A stretch of DNA of 64,000 nt from contig JANOBM010000071.1 in the NCBI GenBank assembly GCA_031411655.1, positions 62,001 through 126,000 on the forward strand, written 5' to 3'. A program made the position numbers and the translations under genes. How positions within the stretch are numbered: position 1 is the stretch's first letter; every line of letters starts with the position of its first letter. Positions 55,758 through 64,000 of the stretch are shown in pieces. The notes under the pieces are model-generated. The model was not told the origin of the DNA. It saw nothing but the letters and a program-made list of their open reading frames with translations, and did not search any database. The stretch comes from UBA6163 sp031411655. Its GTDB lineage: Bacteria > Planctomycetota > Planctomycetia > Pirellulales > Pirellulaceae.

Positions 55758-56684
55758 TTAGGCAGCGCGACGAACTTTTTTCGACTTTCCGCCGCTCTCA
55801 AGTCCCTCCGCACTGATACAGTCGACGACTCGTTGGCAAAGGCGATCGATCTCACTGAGATACTGGTCGCTTTTCGCGCTGAAGTACATGTAGGCAAGGT
55901 AAGCTGGAATGGCGACAAACAATCCACCTGCAGTCGTGACAAGTGCAGTACTGATGCCCGATGCAAGTAACTCCGGTCCACCACTAAGCGCTGTGTTGCT
56001 CATCGACTCGAATGATTCAATCATTCCAAGCACGGTTCCGAGCAATCCTAGCAGTGGCGCGACGTTGCTGATCGCATGGAACACGCGAAGGAATCGCTTG
56101 AGCCCGTCCGCGACGCGATCGCCCGCGTCCATCACCGCCTGCTCGATTTCTAGCATAGGGCGACCCCAGCGTTTCACGGCTGCCTGGAAGACTTCTGCAA
56201 CTGGGCAATCAAATTCTTCACAAATCTCCGTTGCCTCTTCGTAACTGAGTTGTCCGTCTTCAACACACTCCGTGAATCGACGAACAAAGGGACGTGGAAT
56301 AACACGGCTGCGCCGGAGCGCTAACAAGCGTTCGAGCGACAATGAAAATACAATTAGCGAACAAAAGCCAAGCGGGATCATCAACCAACCGCCCGCCGCG
56401 ACGCGACGAAAAAGCGGAAAATCTGACCACGCCGATTGCTCAGCGCTCGCGCTATCGTCAATGGGCACCAATCCCTCGCTAGGGTTTGGCGATACGGTTG
56501 GTGGCGCGGGAATGGAAGACGTGGAAATCGTCGGATACTGGCCAAACGACGGTGGCTGGGCAACCGCATTTGAAGGGATCGATGCCCCTACGCATGCGAT
56601 GAAAATCAAACACTGCGTGAGTGATATTCGCACGAGACGATAGGGGTCGAGTAAATAGAAACGCTGAGAAGCTGCCAGAGCCAT
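55758..56684 (-). CDS. exbB: MotA/TolQ/ExbB-family proton channel protein
   Basis: 308 residues from ATG 56684; a TTG at 56711 would add 9. An N-terminal signal-like helix (LTQCLIFIACVGASIPSNAV) and a Pro/Ser periplasmic linker precede the ExbB core. TM1 is GGWLMIPLGFCSLIVFSLSL, followed by a cytosolic helical domain with RWGRPMLEIEQAVMDAG. TM2 is VAPLLGLLGTVLGMIESF and TM3 STALVTTAGGLFVAIPAYLA. The APLLGLLGTVLGMI and the Thr-containing third helix are family hallmarks. First gene of the ExbB-ExbD-toroid operon, with a 153-bp gap to exbD. Confidence 0.9.
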   Translation of the reverse strand: MALAASQRFYLLDPYRLVRISLTQCLIFIACVGASIPSNAVAQPPSFGQYPTISTSSIPAPPTVSPNPSEGLVPIDDSASAEQSAWSDFPLFRRVAAGGWLMIPLGFCSLIVFSLSLERLLALRRSRVIPRPFVRRFTECVEDGQLSYEEATEICEEFDCPVAEVFQAAVKRWGRPMLEIEQAVMDAGDRVADGLKRFLRVFHAISNVAPLLGLLGTVLGMIESFESMSNTALSGGPELLASGISTALVTTAGGLFVAIPAYLAYMYFSAKSDQYLSEIDRLCQRVVDCISAEGLESGGKSKKVRRAA

Positions 56685-56826
56685 GGTCGGTCGCCTTCGA
56701 GAATGCACCAATTACATTCGAGGCGATAACAAATCCGCTGACCTGATGTCCACACTAGAAAATAATTCACGGCTAGTGACCGTTGCTAAAAACGCAAGAG
56801 TTAACCAGTCACGGTATAGGGTGCGA

Positions 56827-57351
56827 TTAAGGTTGGCTCGTCGCTGAAATGTTTGAGGGAGCACGAAGTACGGTCGCTAGCAAAAGCCAGTTCTCACCCT
56901 CAAACTCCGTCAATACACCAGTGATGGTCCACCGAACATCCGACGAATCCTGCGTGATCGAGTCAACGACACGTTGTAACGCAAGGTTCTCCAAAAGTCT
57001 AAATCGGCGCGGGCCCTCATCTGCGGATGTGCTTGTTGTCAGCGTGACATCGTTGTCGACTTTCGACTCGACAACGGGATCGGGCGCGACTTTCTCGGCC
57101 TCGAACGTCCAACGCCGTCCCACTTTTGAGAATTTCCCAACCGTTGCTCCGACTCTTGTTCCTTCGCGTAGTCGCGGTTGCGAAGTGTCGCGTTGAGCGT
57201 CCCCATCCGCGTCGGACGAGGCGCTTAACCATGATTCAGCCGCAGCGGCGCACGGCATCAACGATGGTTCAGGAAAAGCGGTTCCCAGCGACCAGTGGCC
57301 TATCAGAAACGTAGCGAAGATGGCCGCTCGCAGTGTCAATCCGAATTGCAT
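56827..57351 (-). CDS. Secreted hypothetical protein
   Basis: 174 residues from ATG 57351; the frame extends to 57396, but this start gives the better signal peptide (LTLRAAIFATFLIGHWSLGT). The mature part has a Ser/Asp/Arg-rich segment followed by a beta-rich region (GATVGKFSKVGRRWTFEAEK; RWTITGVLTEFEGENWLLLA). It resembles small periplasmic ligand- or partner-binding proteins but no family is recognised. It is upstream of the ExbB operon on the same strand (142-bp gap). Confidence 0.6.
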   Translation of the reverse strand: MQFGLTLRAAIFATFLIGHWSLGTAFPEPSLMPCAAAAESWLSASSDADGDAQRDTSQPRLREGTRVGATVGKFSKVGRRWTFEAEKVAPDPVVESKVDNDVTLTTSTSADEGPRRFRLLENLALQRVVDSITQDSSDVRWTITGVLTEFEGENWLLLATVLRAPSNISATSQP

Positions 57352-57531
57352 AGGGGCACGCGCCCAAAGGAAAATCAAGGGAATTAAGAAAAACATGAGG
57401 AATCACAGTATGAACGCTCGGTGCAGCGTCCACAAAAGTTGGCAGCTTCATTTTGCAAGAAGCAGGGATGGAAAGAATCCATCCGAACTGACCGTGTCCC
57501 AGCTCCATTGGGGATCCTAACCATCAGACCT

Positions 57532-57822
57532 TCACTCGCGTGGCATCGCCATCGCGTGCAAAGCGACCACCGCACCCACGGCCACCATCGCTAAGCCCAG
57601 CCAACGAGGTGGCTCAAATCGCTTTCGCGGATTGGGATACACCTGCATTAGAAACGTACTCATCGAGGGTGTACTGCTGGCAACCGGGTTCTGCTTGGTG
57701 ATGTTAGCCAACGCACGCGTGGTGGGTTCGTTTAGAACAAATGACTGAACCATACGGAACTGGATACCAAGGAAGACAAGCAGCATGCCTGCCATGAAGT
57801 AACGATTGCGTGTGAATTGCAT
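57532..57822 (-). CDS. Small two-TM membrane protein
   Basis: 96 residues. An N-terminal TM (FMAGMLLVFLGIQFRMVQSF) and a C-terminal TM (LGLAMVAVGAVVALHAMAMP) flank a periplasmic loop of about 35 residues. Start is ATG 57822. Family unknown. It is in line with the other leftward envelope genes. Confidence 0.6.
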   Translation of the reverse strand: MQFTRNRYFMAGMLLVFLGIQFRMVQSFVLNEPTTRALANITKQNPVASSTPSMSTFLMQVYPNPRKRFEPPRWLGLAMVAVGAVVALHAMAMPRE

Positions 57823-58020
57823 CGGAGGTGCCTTGCGATTGCCAAAGCGAGGACCAGAACCGACAGCGGTTCAGGGGTGGGAGTATCGCCTTGGGTGGTG
57901 ATCGGCCGATTTGCAAAACCAATCCATCGCGATCGTAAAGTTTCACGTTGTGATCGATGCAACGATTACACGCAACTTGCGATCTGGCACGAACAGAAAG
58001 AAAATGACCGCTGGTGGCTT

Positions 58021-58323
58021 TCACGTCTCCCCAAGGAATTCACTCACCATCGAACCGACTTTATTGCGAAATCCAGAGAGAGATGTATCTTCAAGAATCT
58101 CCTTGTGTTCGCTTCCGAGAATCGATGCCGCAAGCATGGGGTGGGCCTGCCAATCGCGGAGCGAAAAATCTCGCACGTCGACGTAGGTATCCTTTAGGGT
58201 CTGATTTAGCTTGGGAATTGCGAATAGCCCTTTGTCGCTCCGGACAATGTGGTAATGGTTTGCAACATACAGCAGGATTGCACCCGTAATCATTCCTGAA
58301 ACGAAGGTACCGACGCGACCCAT
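58021..58323 (-). CDS. Small membrane-anchored protein
   Basis: 100 residues from ATG 58323, the start that opens directly into the TM helix (GRVGTFVSGMITGAILLYVA); the frame extends back to 58365. The soluble part (VRSDKGLFAIPKLNQTLKDT, then helical VDVRDFSLRDWQAHPMLAAS) is probably periplasmic. Not recognised. Its 5' side faces the S46 peptidase gene divergently. Confidence 0.6.
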   Translation of the reverse strand: MGRVGTFVSGMITGAILLYVANHYHIVRSDKGLFAIPKLNQTLKDTYVDVRDFSLRDWQAHPMLAASILGSEHKEILEDTSLSGFRNKVGSMVSEFLGET

Positions 58324-58499
58324 CCATGCACTCCAAAGTTGCGTATTGAAAACTACTGTCCGCACCGGTTGTACTCGCGCCGATTCCTTCTCCGCAAGTC
58401 CAGCCCCAGCCCGGTGTGGCTGATCTTGGTTCGGCGAATATCGCTAGTGGGTATTTGCTGTCTGAAACCCCGTGGCGTGGCAGAACTGAATCGTTGAGA

Positions 58500-60635
58500 A
58501 TGGATCGATTGGTCAACCCCTTAGTCGCCACGAGATCGAAGGAATTGCCTGTGTTAACGAGTCCTACAGCTTTGAATCCGTTGTGTCGTGTCTACCTCAT
58601 GAGTGCTATTTTGATGTCGATTGGAACACCTTTTGTTCCTCCGCTGCGAGGCGATGAGGGAATGTACCTCTTCAACGACCTGCCTCGGTCGTTTCTAAAC
58701 GAGAAGCATGGTTTTGATGTCGAGCAGTCGTGGGCCGATCACATTCGTCTTTCGTCGGTGCGTTTCAATAGTGGTGGATCTGGCTCCTTCATTTCGAGTA
58801 ATGGGCTTGTATTGACCAATCACCATGTCGCATCGGACACGCTCCAGAAGCTCAGCTCCAAAGAACGGGATTTGGTGCGAGATGGTTTTCTCGCAAAGTC
58901 GTTCAAGGAGGAGTTGCAAGCGCCCGACCTGGAATTGAATCAGTTGGTATCGATCGAAGATGTTACCGAACGGGTCAACGCCGGAGTCGATAAGAAAGTT
59001 GCAGCCGAAGAGGCTTTCAAGCAACGACGGGCCACCATCTCGACAATCGAGCAAGAGTCGAAAGAATCAACCGGCCTGCGGAGCGACGTAGTGACGCTCT
59101 TTGGCGGCGCAAAATATCACCTTTACCGGTATCGAAAATACACCGACGTGCGATTGGTCTGGGCACCTGAAACAGCAGCCGCCTTTTTTGGTGGGGATGC
59201 TGATAACTTCGAGTACCCTCGATACAACCTCGATGCCACGATCATGCGGGTCTACGAAGACGGCAAGCCGGCCAAGCTTGAGCACTTCCTTGCTTGGAGC
59301 GATACAGCCCCTGTCGCGGATGAGCTCGTATTCGTTTCGGGACATCCCGGTCGCACGCAACGAATTTTTACGACGTCCGCACTTTCTTATCTGAGAGACG
59401 CAAGGATTCCCTACGTATTGGACTTTCTGCGTCGAAAGGAGGTGCTTATGCAACAATACTCATTAGGCGGAGTTGAAGAGAAACGCCGCGCGCGCGATGA
59501 GTTGTTTGGTATCCAAAACTCTCGTAAAGCGTACGTAGGTATGATCGGTGGCTTGCAAGATCCCGCCACGTTCGAAGAGAAGCATCGCCGAGAAAACCAA
59601 CTACTTTCGGCAGCAAGGCAACAGCCTGAACTAAAAGATACCGAGGGAGCCTGGGATGAAGTGGCTGCAGTGCAAGAGGAAAAAAAGAAGATGCTCAAAC
59701 AAACGATCAGCTTGCGATGCGAGCTATTCGACCTTGCCGAAACGATCGTGTTACTGGCCGCTGAAGAGAAGAAACCAAATCAAGATCGATTGAGTGAGTT
59801 CACCGACGCAGGTAGAGAGTCGCTCCTGCAACGCTTGCTCAGCGAAGCACCGCTTTATCGCGATCTAGAAATGACGAAGCTTGCCGATGAGCTGGGCCGG
59901 ATGATTGAATTGCGAGGCGCAAATGATCCGTTGGTGGTTTCGATGCTAAGCGGCAAAGGGCCCAGAGACCGCGCGGCTGAGTTGATCGCCGGAACCAAAA
60001 TCGACGAGGTCCCGTTTCGAAAGCAACTGATCGATGGCGGCGAAGCTGCTATTGCAGCGTCGACCGATTCGATGGTCAAACTCGCTAGATTGGTGGAATC
60101 GGAGTATCGCCGTATTCGCCAAGAAAACGAAAAATTAGACGAGCGAGAACGGCAGGCTTACGCGAAGATCACGGCGGTTACGAATAAGGTCCAAGGGACC
60201 ACCGGGTATCCTGATGCGACTTTCACGCTTCGGTTGGCGTTTGGTCTAGTCAAGGGCTATGAACAAGACGGACAGTTCATTGAGCCCTCTACTTCGTTCG
60301 CCGGCGCTTTTGAGCACGCAGAGAAACACCCAGGTCAAGATGATTTCCTCCTGCCAAAAACTTGGCACGACGCAAAATCGAAACTCGACCTTCAAACGCC
60401 TCTTAACTTCGTCTGCACGGCAGACATCATTGGTGGCAATAGCGGCTCACCGGTCGTCAACCGCCAGGGTGAGCTCGTGGGACTCATTTTTGATGGCAAC
60501 ATCCAAAGTTTGACGAGCGACTACCTTTACAGCGATAATCAGGGCAGGGCGGTGAGCGTTTCTGCGATCGGAATTCGAGAGGCCTTGCGGTCGATTTACG
60601 GGGCAACCGACTTGGTCCAACAGCTCGGTAAGTAA
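58500..60635 (+). CDS. S46-family dipeptidyl peptidase, DPP7-like
   Basis: 711 residues from ATG 58500; the frame continues upstream to 58416. The signal peptide is NPLCRVYLMSAILMSIGTPF. The chymotrypsin-like fold carries the triad: His in LTNHHVAS (near 109), Asp in GGDADNFEYPR (near 233) and Ser in GGNSGSPV (near 647). A helical domain between them caps the site, giving exopeptidase action that removes dipeptides from N-termini outside the cytoplasm. The residue 18 positions after the catalytic Ser is Gly (FDGN), as in DPP7-type enzymes with hydrophobic/broad preference. DPP11 has Arg there and prefers Asp/Glu. Monocistronic; likely a nutrient peptide-processing enzyme. Confidence 0.9.
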   Translation: MDRLVNPLVATRSKELPVLTSPTALNPLCRVYLMSAILMSIGTPFVPPLRGDEGMYLFNDLPRSFLNEKHGFDVEQSWADHIRLSSVRFNSGGSGSFISSNGLVLTNHHVASDTLQKLSSKERDLVRDGFLAKSFKEELQAPDLELNQLVSIEDVTERVNAGVDKKVAAEEAFKQRRATISTIEQESKESTGLRSDVVTLFGGAKYHLYRYRKYTDVRLVWAPETAAAFFGGDADNFEYPRYNLDATIMRVYEDGKPAKLEHFLAWSDTAPVADELVFVSGHPGRTQRIFTTSALSYLRDARIPYVLDFLRRKEVLMQQYSLGGVEEKRRARDELFGIQNSRKAYVGMIGGLQDPATFEEKHRRENQLLSAARQQPELKDTEGAWDEVAAVQEEKKKMLKQTISLRCELFDLAETIVLLAAEEKKPNQDRLSEFTDAGRESLLQRLLSEAPLYRDLEMTKLADELGRMIELRGANDPLVVSMLSGKGPRDRAAELIAGTKIDEVPFRKQLIDGGEAAIAASTDSMVKLARLVESEYRRIRQENEKLDERERQAYAKITAVTNKVQGTTGYPDATFTLRLAFGLVKGYEQDGQFIEPSTSFAGAFEHAEKHPGQDDFLLPKTWHDAKSKLDLQTPLNFVCTADIIGGNSGSPVVNRQGELVGLIFDGNIQSLTSDYLYSDNQGRAVSVSAIGIREALRSIYGATDLVQQLGK

Positions 60636-60799
60636 GTTCCGTCGAATTTGGTACGACGAATGCACCGTTACTTGTTATCGGCTTCGGCCAATCAGTAGCC
60701 TCTCATGTGGTCGCTAGACCGCAGATGTGGGAGGCGTGTTTGGCCAAGCCACAGGTTATTATCGCGTTGTTCGTTTAGCGGAATCGTGAAAGAGGGTGC

Positions 60800-61735
60800 A
60801 TGATGAAAAGTTTTGGAGCCGCAGTTCTGTTCTCCTTTTGCCTGTTGGGTCTCGGTTGGATGTGCCCCGATGCGGTTGCCCAGTCGATTCGAATTCAATC
60901 CTCGAGATCGCTTGGCTATTACCCTTCATCGGGAATATCGATCCAAATCAACGGGCGCCAGGGACATCGATTTGGATATCCAGCGCTCGGTATTCAGACA
61001 TTCGGATATCCGGTAATCGGTTTTCCCTCGATCATCGCACCTTATGGATATGCGTATCCTTATGGTGACTATGGGTATCGAAGTGACTACTACGATTATC
61101 GAGCTGACTACTACAATCGTATCTATGATTCGTACCGACGCGAGCTGTATTCGGACTCGTTGTATGGGTTGCCTAGCTACAACTATGGACCCACCGTGTC
61201 GCCTAGCTCGAGTTATCGGGACTACATCCAACCGGGTTATCAGCCTCCCGTCGCACGTATCGAACCCTTTGGTGAGGACTTGGAACTAGGCGTTCCGTTC
61301 GTCGAAAGGTCGCGACCGCTTCTCACGACGGCCAATCTGCCAGAGTCGCTCCGTGCAGCAGCGACTCGGTTGAGCGCAGGACTCTCACGACGAGGCGCAG
61401 ACGGCGACGTGTGGCTCGATTACCTCGCTCCAGGTCGTATCATCGCAGCGATTGATCAAGGGTTGCCGGCGAGTGAGTTCGGCGAATTGATGAGGAATTA
61501 CGATGGGATCCTAGGAAACCCTTCGCTCGCAAACGTGAGTCGAACCGATGGTTTCGCTGAGACTCGCAGTCTTCTTCGCGAGTGGATCAGCATGTCGGAC
61601 GTACCTGTCGTTCCGCCGGTACCCGCGGAATCCGATCTTGCGCCTGAAGAAGAACCGGGTGGTGACGCAAACACGCAACCGACGCCTAGCGTGCAGCAGC
61701 CTGTTTCTCAGACTACCGAGAGAGCATCGCTTTAA
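60800..61735 (+). CDS. Secreted Tyr/Gly-rich protein
   Basis: 311 residues. The signal peptide is SFGAAVLFSFCLLGLGWMCP, cleaved near AVAQ. Residues about 55-150 are extremely rich in Tyr, Gly, Arg and Asp (YGYAYPYGDYGYRSDYYDYR), suggesting a disordered or cross-linkable segment. A helical domain follows (about 180-270), with a Pro/Glu-rich tail. The start is ATG 60800 or 60803, after GAGGGTGC. No known family. It may be an envelope or extracellular matrix component. Confidence 0.65.
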   Translation: MMKSFGAAVLFSFCLLGLGWMCPDAVAQSIRIQSSRSLGYYPSSGISIQINGRQGHRFGYPALGIQTFGYPVIGFPSIIAPYGYAYPYGDYGYRSDYYDYRADYYNRIYDSYRRELYSDSLYGLPSYNYGPTVSPSSSYRDYIQPGYQPPVARIEPFGEDLELGVPFVERSRPLLTTANLPESLRAAATRLSAGLSRRGADGDVWLDYLAPGRIIAAIDQGLPASEFGELMRNYDGILGNPSLANVSRTDGFAETRSLLREWISMSDVPVVPPVPAESDLAPEEEPGGDANTQPTPSVQQPVSQTTERASL

Positions 61736-61800
61736 ATAAACCAGAGCCATTGAACGAAAGAACGGCTTGCAAGTACCCTTCACGGCCACCAGTCAAATAT

Positions 61801-63783
61801 CTAGCGGTCCCTGCGACTGCCGATCAATGGAGGCATGGGGCATTCCAACAGGTCTGCGATTCCGCGAAGCAACTCGCCCTCACGGACTTTGACTACGCCG
61901 TCAGCAGTGACGCAGGCCGCACAAGCATCGATAATCTCTCCGCGGCGCTGCTCCGACGCACGCCGCAATTTCTTGAGTGATGCTTCCAAGTGATCAAACG
62001 AGCATTCCGACACTCCGACAAGTTTCAATGTCACTCCAGGAATTTTTGAAGTTGCTGCCCTAAATGCATGTTCCACTTCGATTCCACTGTGACCAACGCG
62101 AGCGAGGGTAGAAAGCAGCACCGATACCTCATGTTCGACTTTCGACAGGCTGCTATAGAGCGTTGTGACATTACTTGTGCGAGTAAATTGTGATTTGAGG
62201 TTACGGCTGAGGACTTGCGCAAGCGTCCATTCAAAAATAGATATTTTATTGTCGGCGGTAATGAGCTTTTCGAAAGCTCTCGCAAATCGTTCGTACTGTG
62301 GTGCTGACATCCGCCGAAGCATGGGAAGCGATAAATCAATCAGTGGCAAACGGACCGCTTCGGGGGCTGCGGCGGCCAGCGGAGCCAACCGCAAAGTTAA
62401 CTCCACTACTTCCTTGGCGATCGAATTTCGAAGCTGCTCAATCTGTAGTTCTGCTACCGCGCTATCACGGTCGAGCAACAGCGCGAACACTAAAGCGCGA
62501 GCAGAAAACGGATCGGCTGCCGCTGCCTTCAGCTTATCGTCGAGTTGAGAAAGCAAATGGGCGGAATACTGTCGATGAATGTCCTCTGGCAAACCGACTT
62601 GTTCGACTGAATCGCGCACCACATCGACGGGGAGGTTATGTGTCGCATCCATCTGCCCATCGGCAAAGCCGATTGATGGACCGGCGAATCCTTTTTGAGT
62701 GGTGCTCCCAATTGCGCCAGACGCCACTGTTGCGACCAGGACTGGATCGATGGAATCGAACTTGCCGTTCCAGGTTGGATCAATCGCGAGGATTCGTTTG
62801 GGGAGAGGAGGGTGCGTCGCGAGTAAGCCGGATAATCCCTCGTATACGCCCTGGCTAAAATACAAGTGACTTGCGACCGCAGCATTCGGATGTTTGAGCC
62901 GGCCATGCTGGCTAATCGAGGCGATTCGCTTGAGAGCCCCACCGATGCCATTTGGGTTGCGGGTGAACTGAACCGCTGATGCGTCGGCAAGGTATTCTCG
63001 CTGGCGGCACACTGCTGCCTTGATGAGGCCGCCGATGAACGACCCAATCGATCCGATCAGGATGAGAGCAACGCCAAGCAAAACCATCAGAATTACGATC
63101 CCGCCGCGACCTTTATTCGAGTCTGAATTGGAGCCACCCCCAACGAACCGCAGCGACTGAAACAGGAAGCGGCCGATAAGGCTGAGCAGTAAAACGCCAT
63201 GTAGGATGCCGATCATGCGGATATTCATTCGCATATCGCCATTGAGAACGTGGCTGAATTCGTGCGCGATCACCCCCTGCAACTGCTCTCGCGTCAAATT
63301 TTGAATCGCACCGCGGGTGACGCCGATGACCGCGTCACTGGGGCGGTACCCCGCCGCGAACGCATTCACCCCTGGTTCGTCAAGAATATAGACCGGGGGA
63401 ACTGGCGTTCCTGAGGCGATTGCCATTTCTTCGACGACATTCAGCACTCGTTTTTCTTCGAGACTCGCTGTATCGGAGATGAGGGGACGGCCGCCAACGC
63501 TTTCTGCAACGGAAGAGCCCCCGCCGGCGCGAAGGGCGATGACTTGGTAAAGCGAACCGAGCACGATCACTACGCCCGCCACTGCTCCGAATACCGCTGC
63601 GAATACCATCGGGTCGATGGCTTGCTTTTGGTCAGCGTTCTGCTGCCTGACAATCTCAGCGATGGCATAGCCTGCCACCGCTGCGGCGCCGATGATTCCG
63701 ACAACGGCCAAGAAGAATAAAAACACCAACCAGACCGTATTGGTTCTTGCGGTCGCTTGGCGTTGAAAAAATTGTGTCGACAT
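61801..63783 (-). CDS. M48-family (HtpX-like) metallopeptidase with large C-terminal extension
   Basis: 660 residues. TM helices are at about 17-45 and 58-85, and two more follow the active site (MIGILHGVLLLSLIGRFLFQ; IVILMVLLGVALILIGSIGS). Zn site: HEFSH (His174, Glu175, His178), with the third ligand in REYLADASA (near 265). The catalytic half is about 345 residues, like HtpX, and is followed by some 310 extra residues that are helical, with Asp/Leu-rich repeats and a few Cys near the end. HtpX-type proteases degrade misfolded membrane proteins. The gene starts 20 bp after the LemA stop, and LemA-M48 pairs are common. The extension is shared by some bacterial relatives (from memory). Confidence 0.88.
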   Translation of the reverse strand: MSTQFFQRQATARTNTVWLVFLFFLAVVGIIGAAAVAGYAIAEIVRQQNADQKQAIDPMVFAAVFGAVAGVVIVLGSLYQVIALRAGGGSSVAESVGGRPLISDTASLEEKRVLNVVEEMAIASGTPVPPVYILDEPGVNAFAAGYRPSDAVIGVTRGAIQNLTREQLQGVIAHEFSHVLNGDMRMNIRMIGILHGVLLLSLIGRFLFQSLRFVGGGSNSDSNKGRGGIVILMVLLGVALILIGSIGSFIGGLIKAAVCRQREYLADASAVQFTRNPNGIGGALKRIASISQHGRLKHPNAAVASHLYFSQGVYEGLSGLLATHPPLPKRILAIDPTWNGKFDSIDPVLVATVASGAIGSTTQKGFAGPSIGFADGQMDATHNLPVDVVRDSVEQVGLPEDIHRQYSAHLLSQLDDKLKAAAADPFSARALVFALLLDRDSAVAELQIEQLRNSIAKEVVELTLRLAPLAAAAPEAVRLPLIDLSLPMLRRMSAPQYERFARAFEKLITADNKISIFEWTLAQVLSRNLKSQFTRTSNVTTLYSSLSKVEHEVSVLLSTLARVGHSGIEVEHAFRAATSKIPGVTLKLVGVSECSFDHLEASLKKLRRASEQRRGEIIDACAACVTADGVVKVREGELLRGIADLLECPMPPLIGSRRDR

Positions 63784-63803
63784 ATCCGCCGATTGGTTTA
63801 CGA

Positions 63804-64000
63804 CTAAGTGAACGAAACTTTCGGCGGCTCGGCGATCGCTTCAGAATCGAATTCAAGCAGATCACGATCACTGGTGTGTCCCGTGGCGTTGGCAATCAAC
63901 ATCGGGGGGAACGTCTGGCGGTAGGTGTTATACTCCGTGACGGAATCGTTATACGCCTGTCGCGAAAATCCGATCTTATTCTCGGTTGCCGTTAACTCTT
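63804..64000 (-). CDS. lemA: LemA-family protein, C-terminal part (5' end outside window)
   Basis: The last 65 codons are visible, ending at TAG 63804-63806. The segment ELTATENKIGFSRQAYNDSV followed by TEYNTYRQTFPPMLIA is the conserved C-terminal region of LemA proteins. LemA is a single-TM protein with a helical periplasmic domain, often paired with an M48 protease as here. The tail is slightly longer and acidic (DRDLLEFDSEAIAEPP). The N-terminus lies beyond the window. Confidence 0.85.
   Translation of the reverse strand, partial: ELTATENKIGFSRQAYNDSVTEYNTYRQTFPPMLIANATGHTSDRDLLEFDSEAIAEPPKVSFT

Noticed and set aside
1..64000. Prophage, integrase or CRISPR-Cas locus
   Set aside because: I looked for integrase, terminase, capsid and Cas motifs and repeat-spacer structure and found none; only IS relics are present.

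Overview
The window looks like a chromosomal segment of a planctomycete, most likely order Pirellulales (Rhodopirellula-like). Indicators: a secreted protein carrying the LEPR-XLL N-terminal signature (FETLESRNLL), very large envelope proteins (one of 2374 residues), a PPi-type PEP carboxykinase, an S46 peptidase, ExbB/ExbD beside an alpha-toroid protein, and a moderate G+C content with many TTG and GTG start options. I see no rRNA operon, no CRISPR array and no prophage. The assignment is from gene content only.

Layout. (1) 1-6.1 kb: two back-to-back ClpA/B-like AAA+ proteins with damaged first ATPase modules; the first is cut by the window edge. A convergent SAM O-methyltransferase overlaps the second. 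(2) 6.1-12.5 kb: a tRNA-Leu(CAA) with a good promoter, PPi-dependent PEP carboxykinase, a RarD-type permease and a secreted HtrA/DegP-type protease. (3) 12.6-24.4 kb: accessory DNA with a decayed IS3-family element, a CheB-CheR-PAS-histidine kinase-receiver hybrid whose receiver is split by a frameshift, a 5'-truncated ISAs1-family transposase, a 1069-residue LEPR-XLL/RTX-repeat exoprotein and about 1.7 kb of mostly non-coding sequence. (4) 24.4-28.7 kb: an ATPase-permease-adaptor ABC exporter operon. (5) 29.4-37.3 kb: a divergent group of a TelA-like coiled-coil protein, a one-TM protein, a coiled-coil protein with a glycine-rich tail and a ROK-like protein. A small lipoprotein follows, then a membrane-tethered putative nuclease-toxin-like protein with a zinc-ribbon protein and a methyltransferase. 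(6) 37.4-41.2 kb: a VWA protein, sensor kinase and OmpR-type regulator in one tight operon. (7) 41.5-58.3 kb: a large envelope cluster. Two coupled genes encode 1202- and 2374-residue periplasmic/membrane proteins. They face an ExbB-ExbD-'TonB-like plus alpha-toroid' operon and three small envelope proteins. (8) 58.5-64 kb: a DPP7-type S46 peptidase, a Tyr-rich secreted protein, and a LemA-M48 (HtpX-like) pair, with LemA cut by the window edge.

Working together. Much of the window concerns the cell envelope: proteases (HtrA, S46, M48), an exporter, an ExbB/ExbD motor with an unusual third component, and giant membrane-anchored beta-rich proteins. The strongest candidates for undescribed systems are the ExbBD/alpha-toroid/giant-protein cluster, the TelA-like/one-TM/coiled-coil/ROK cluster, and the tandem degenerate ClpB-like pair. 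All functional statements rest on reading motifs by eye; no database search was possible.
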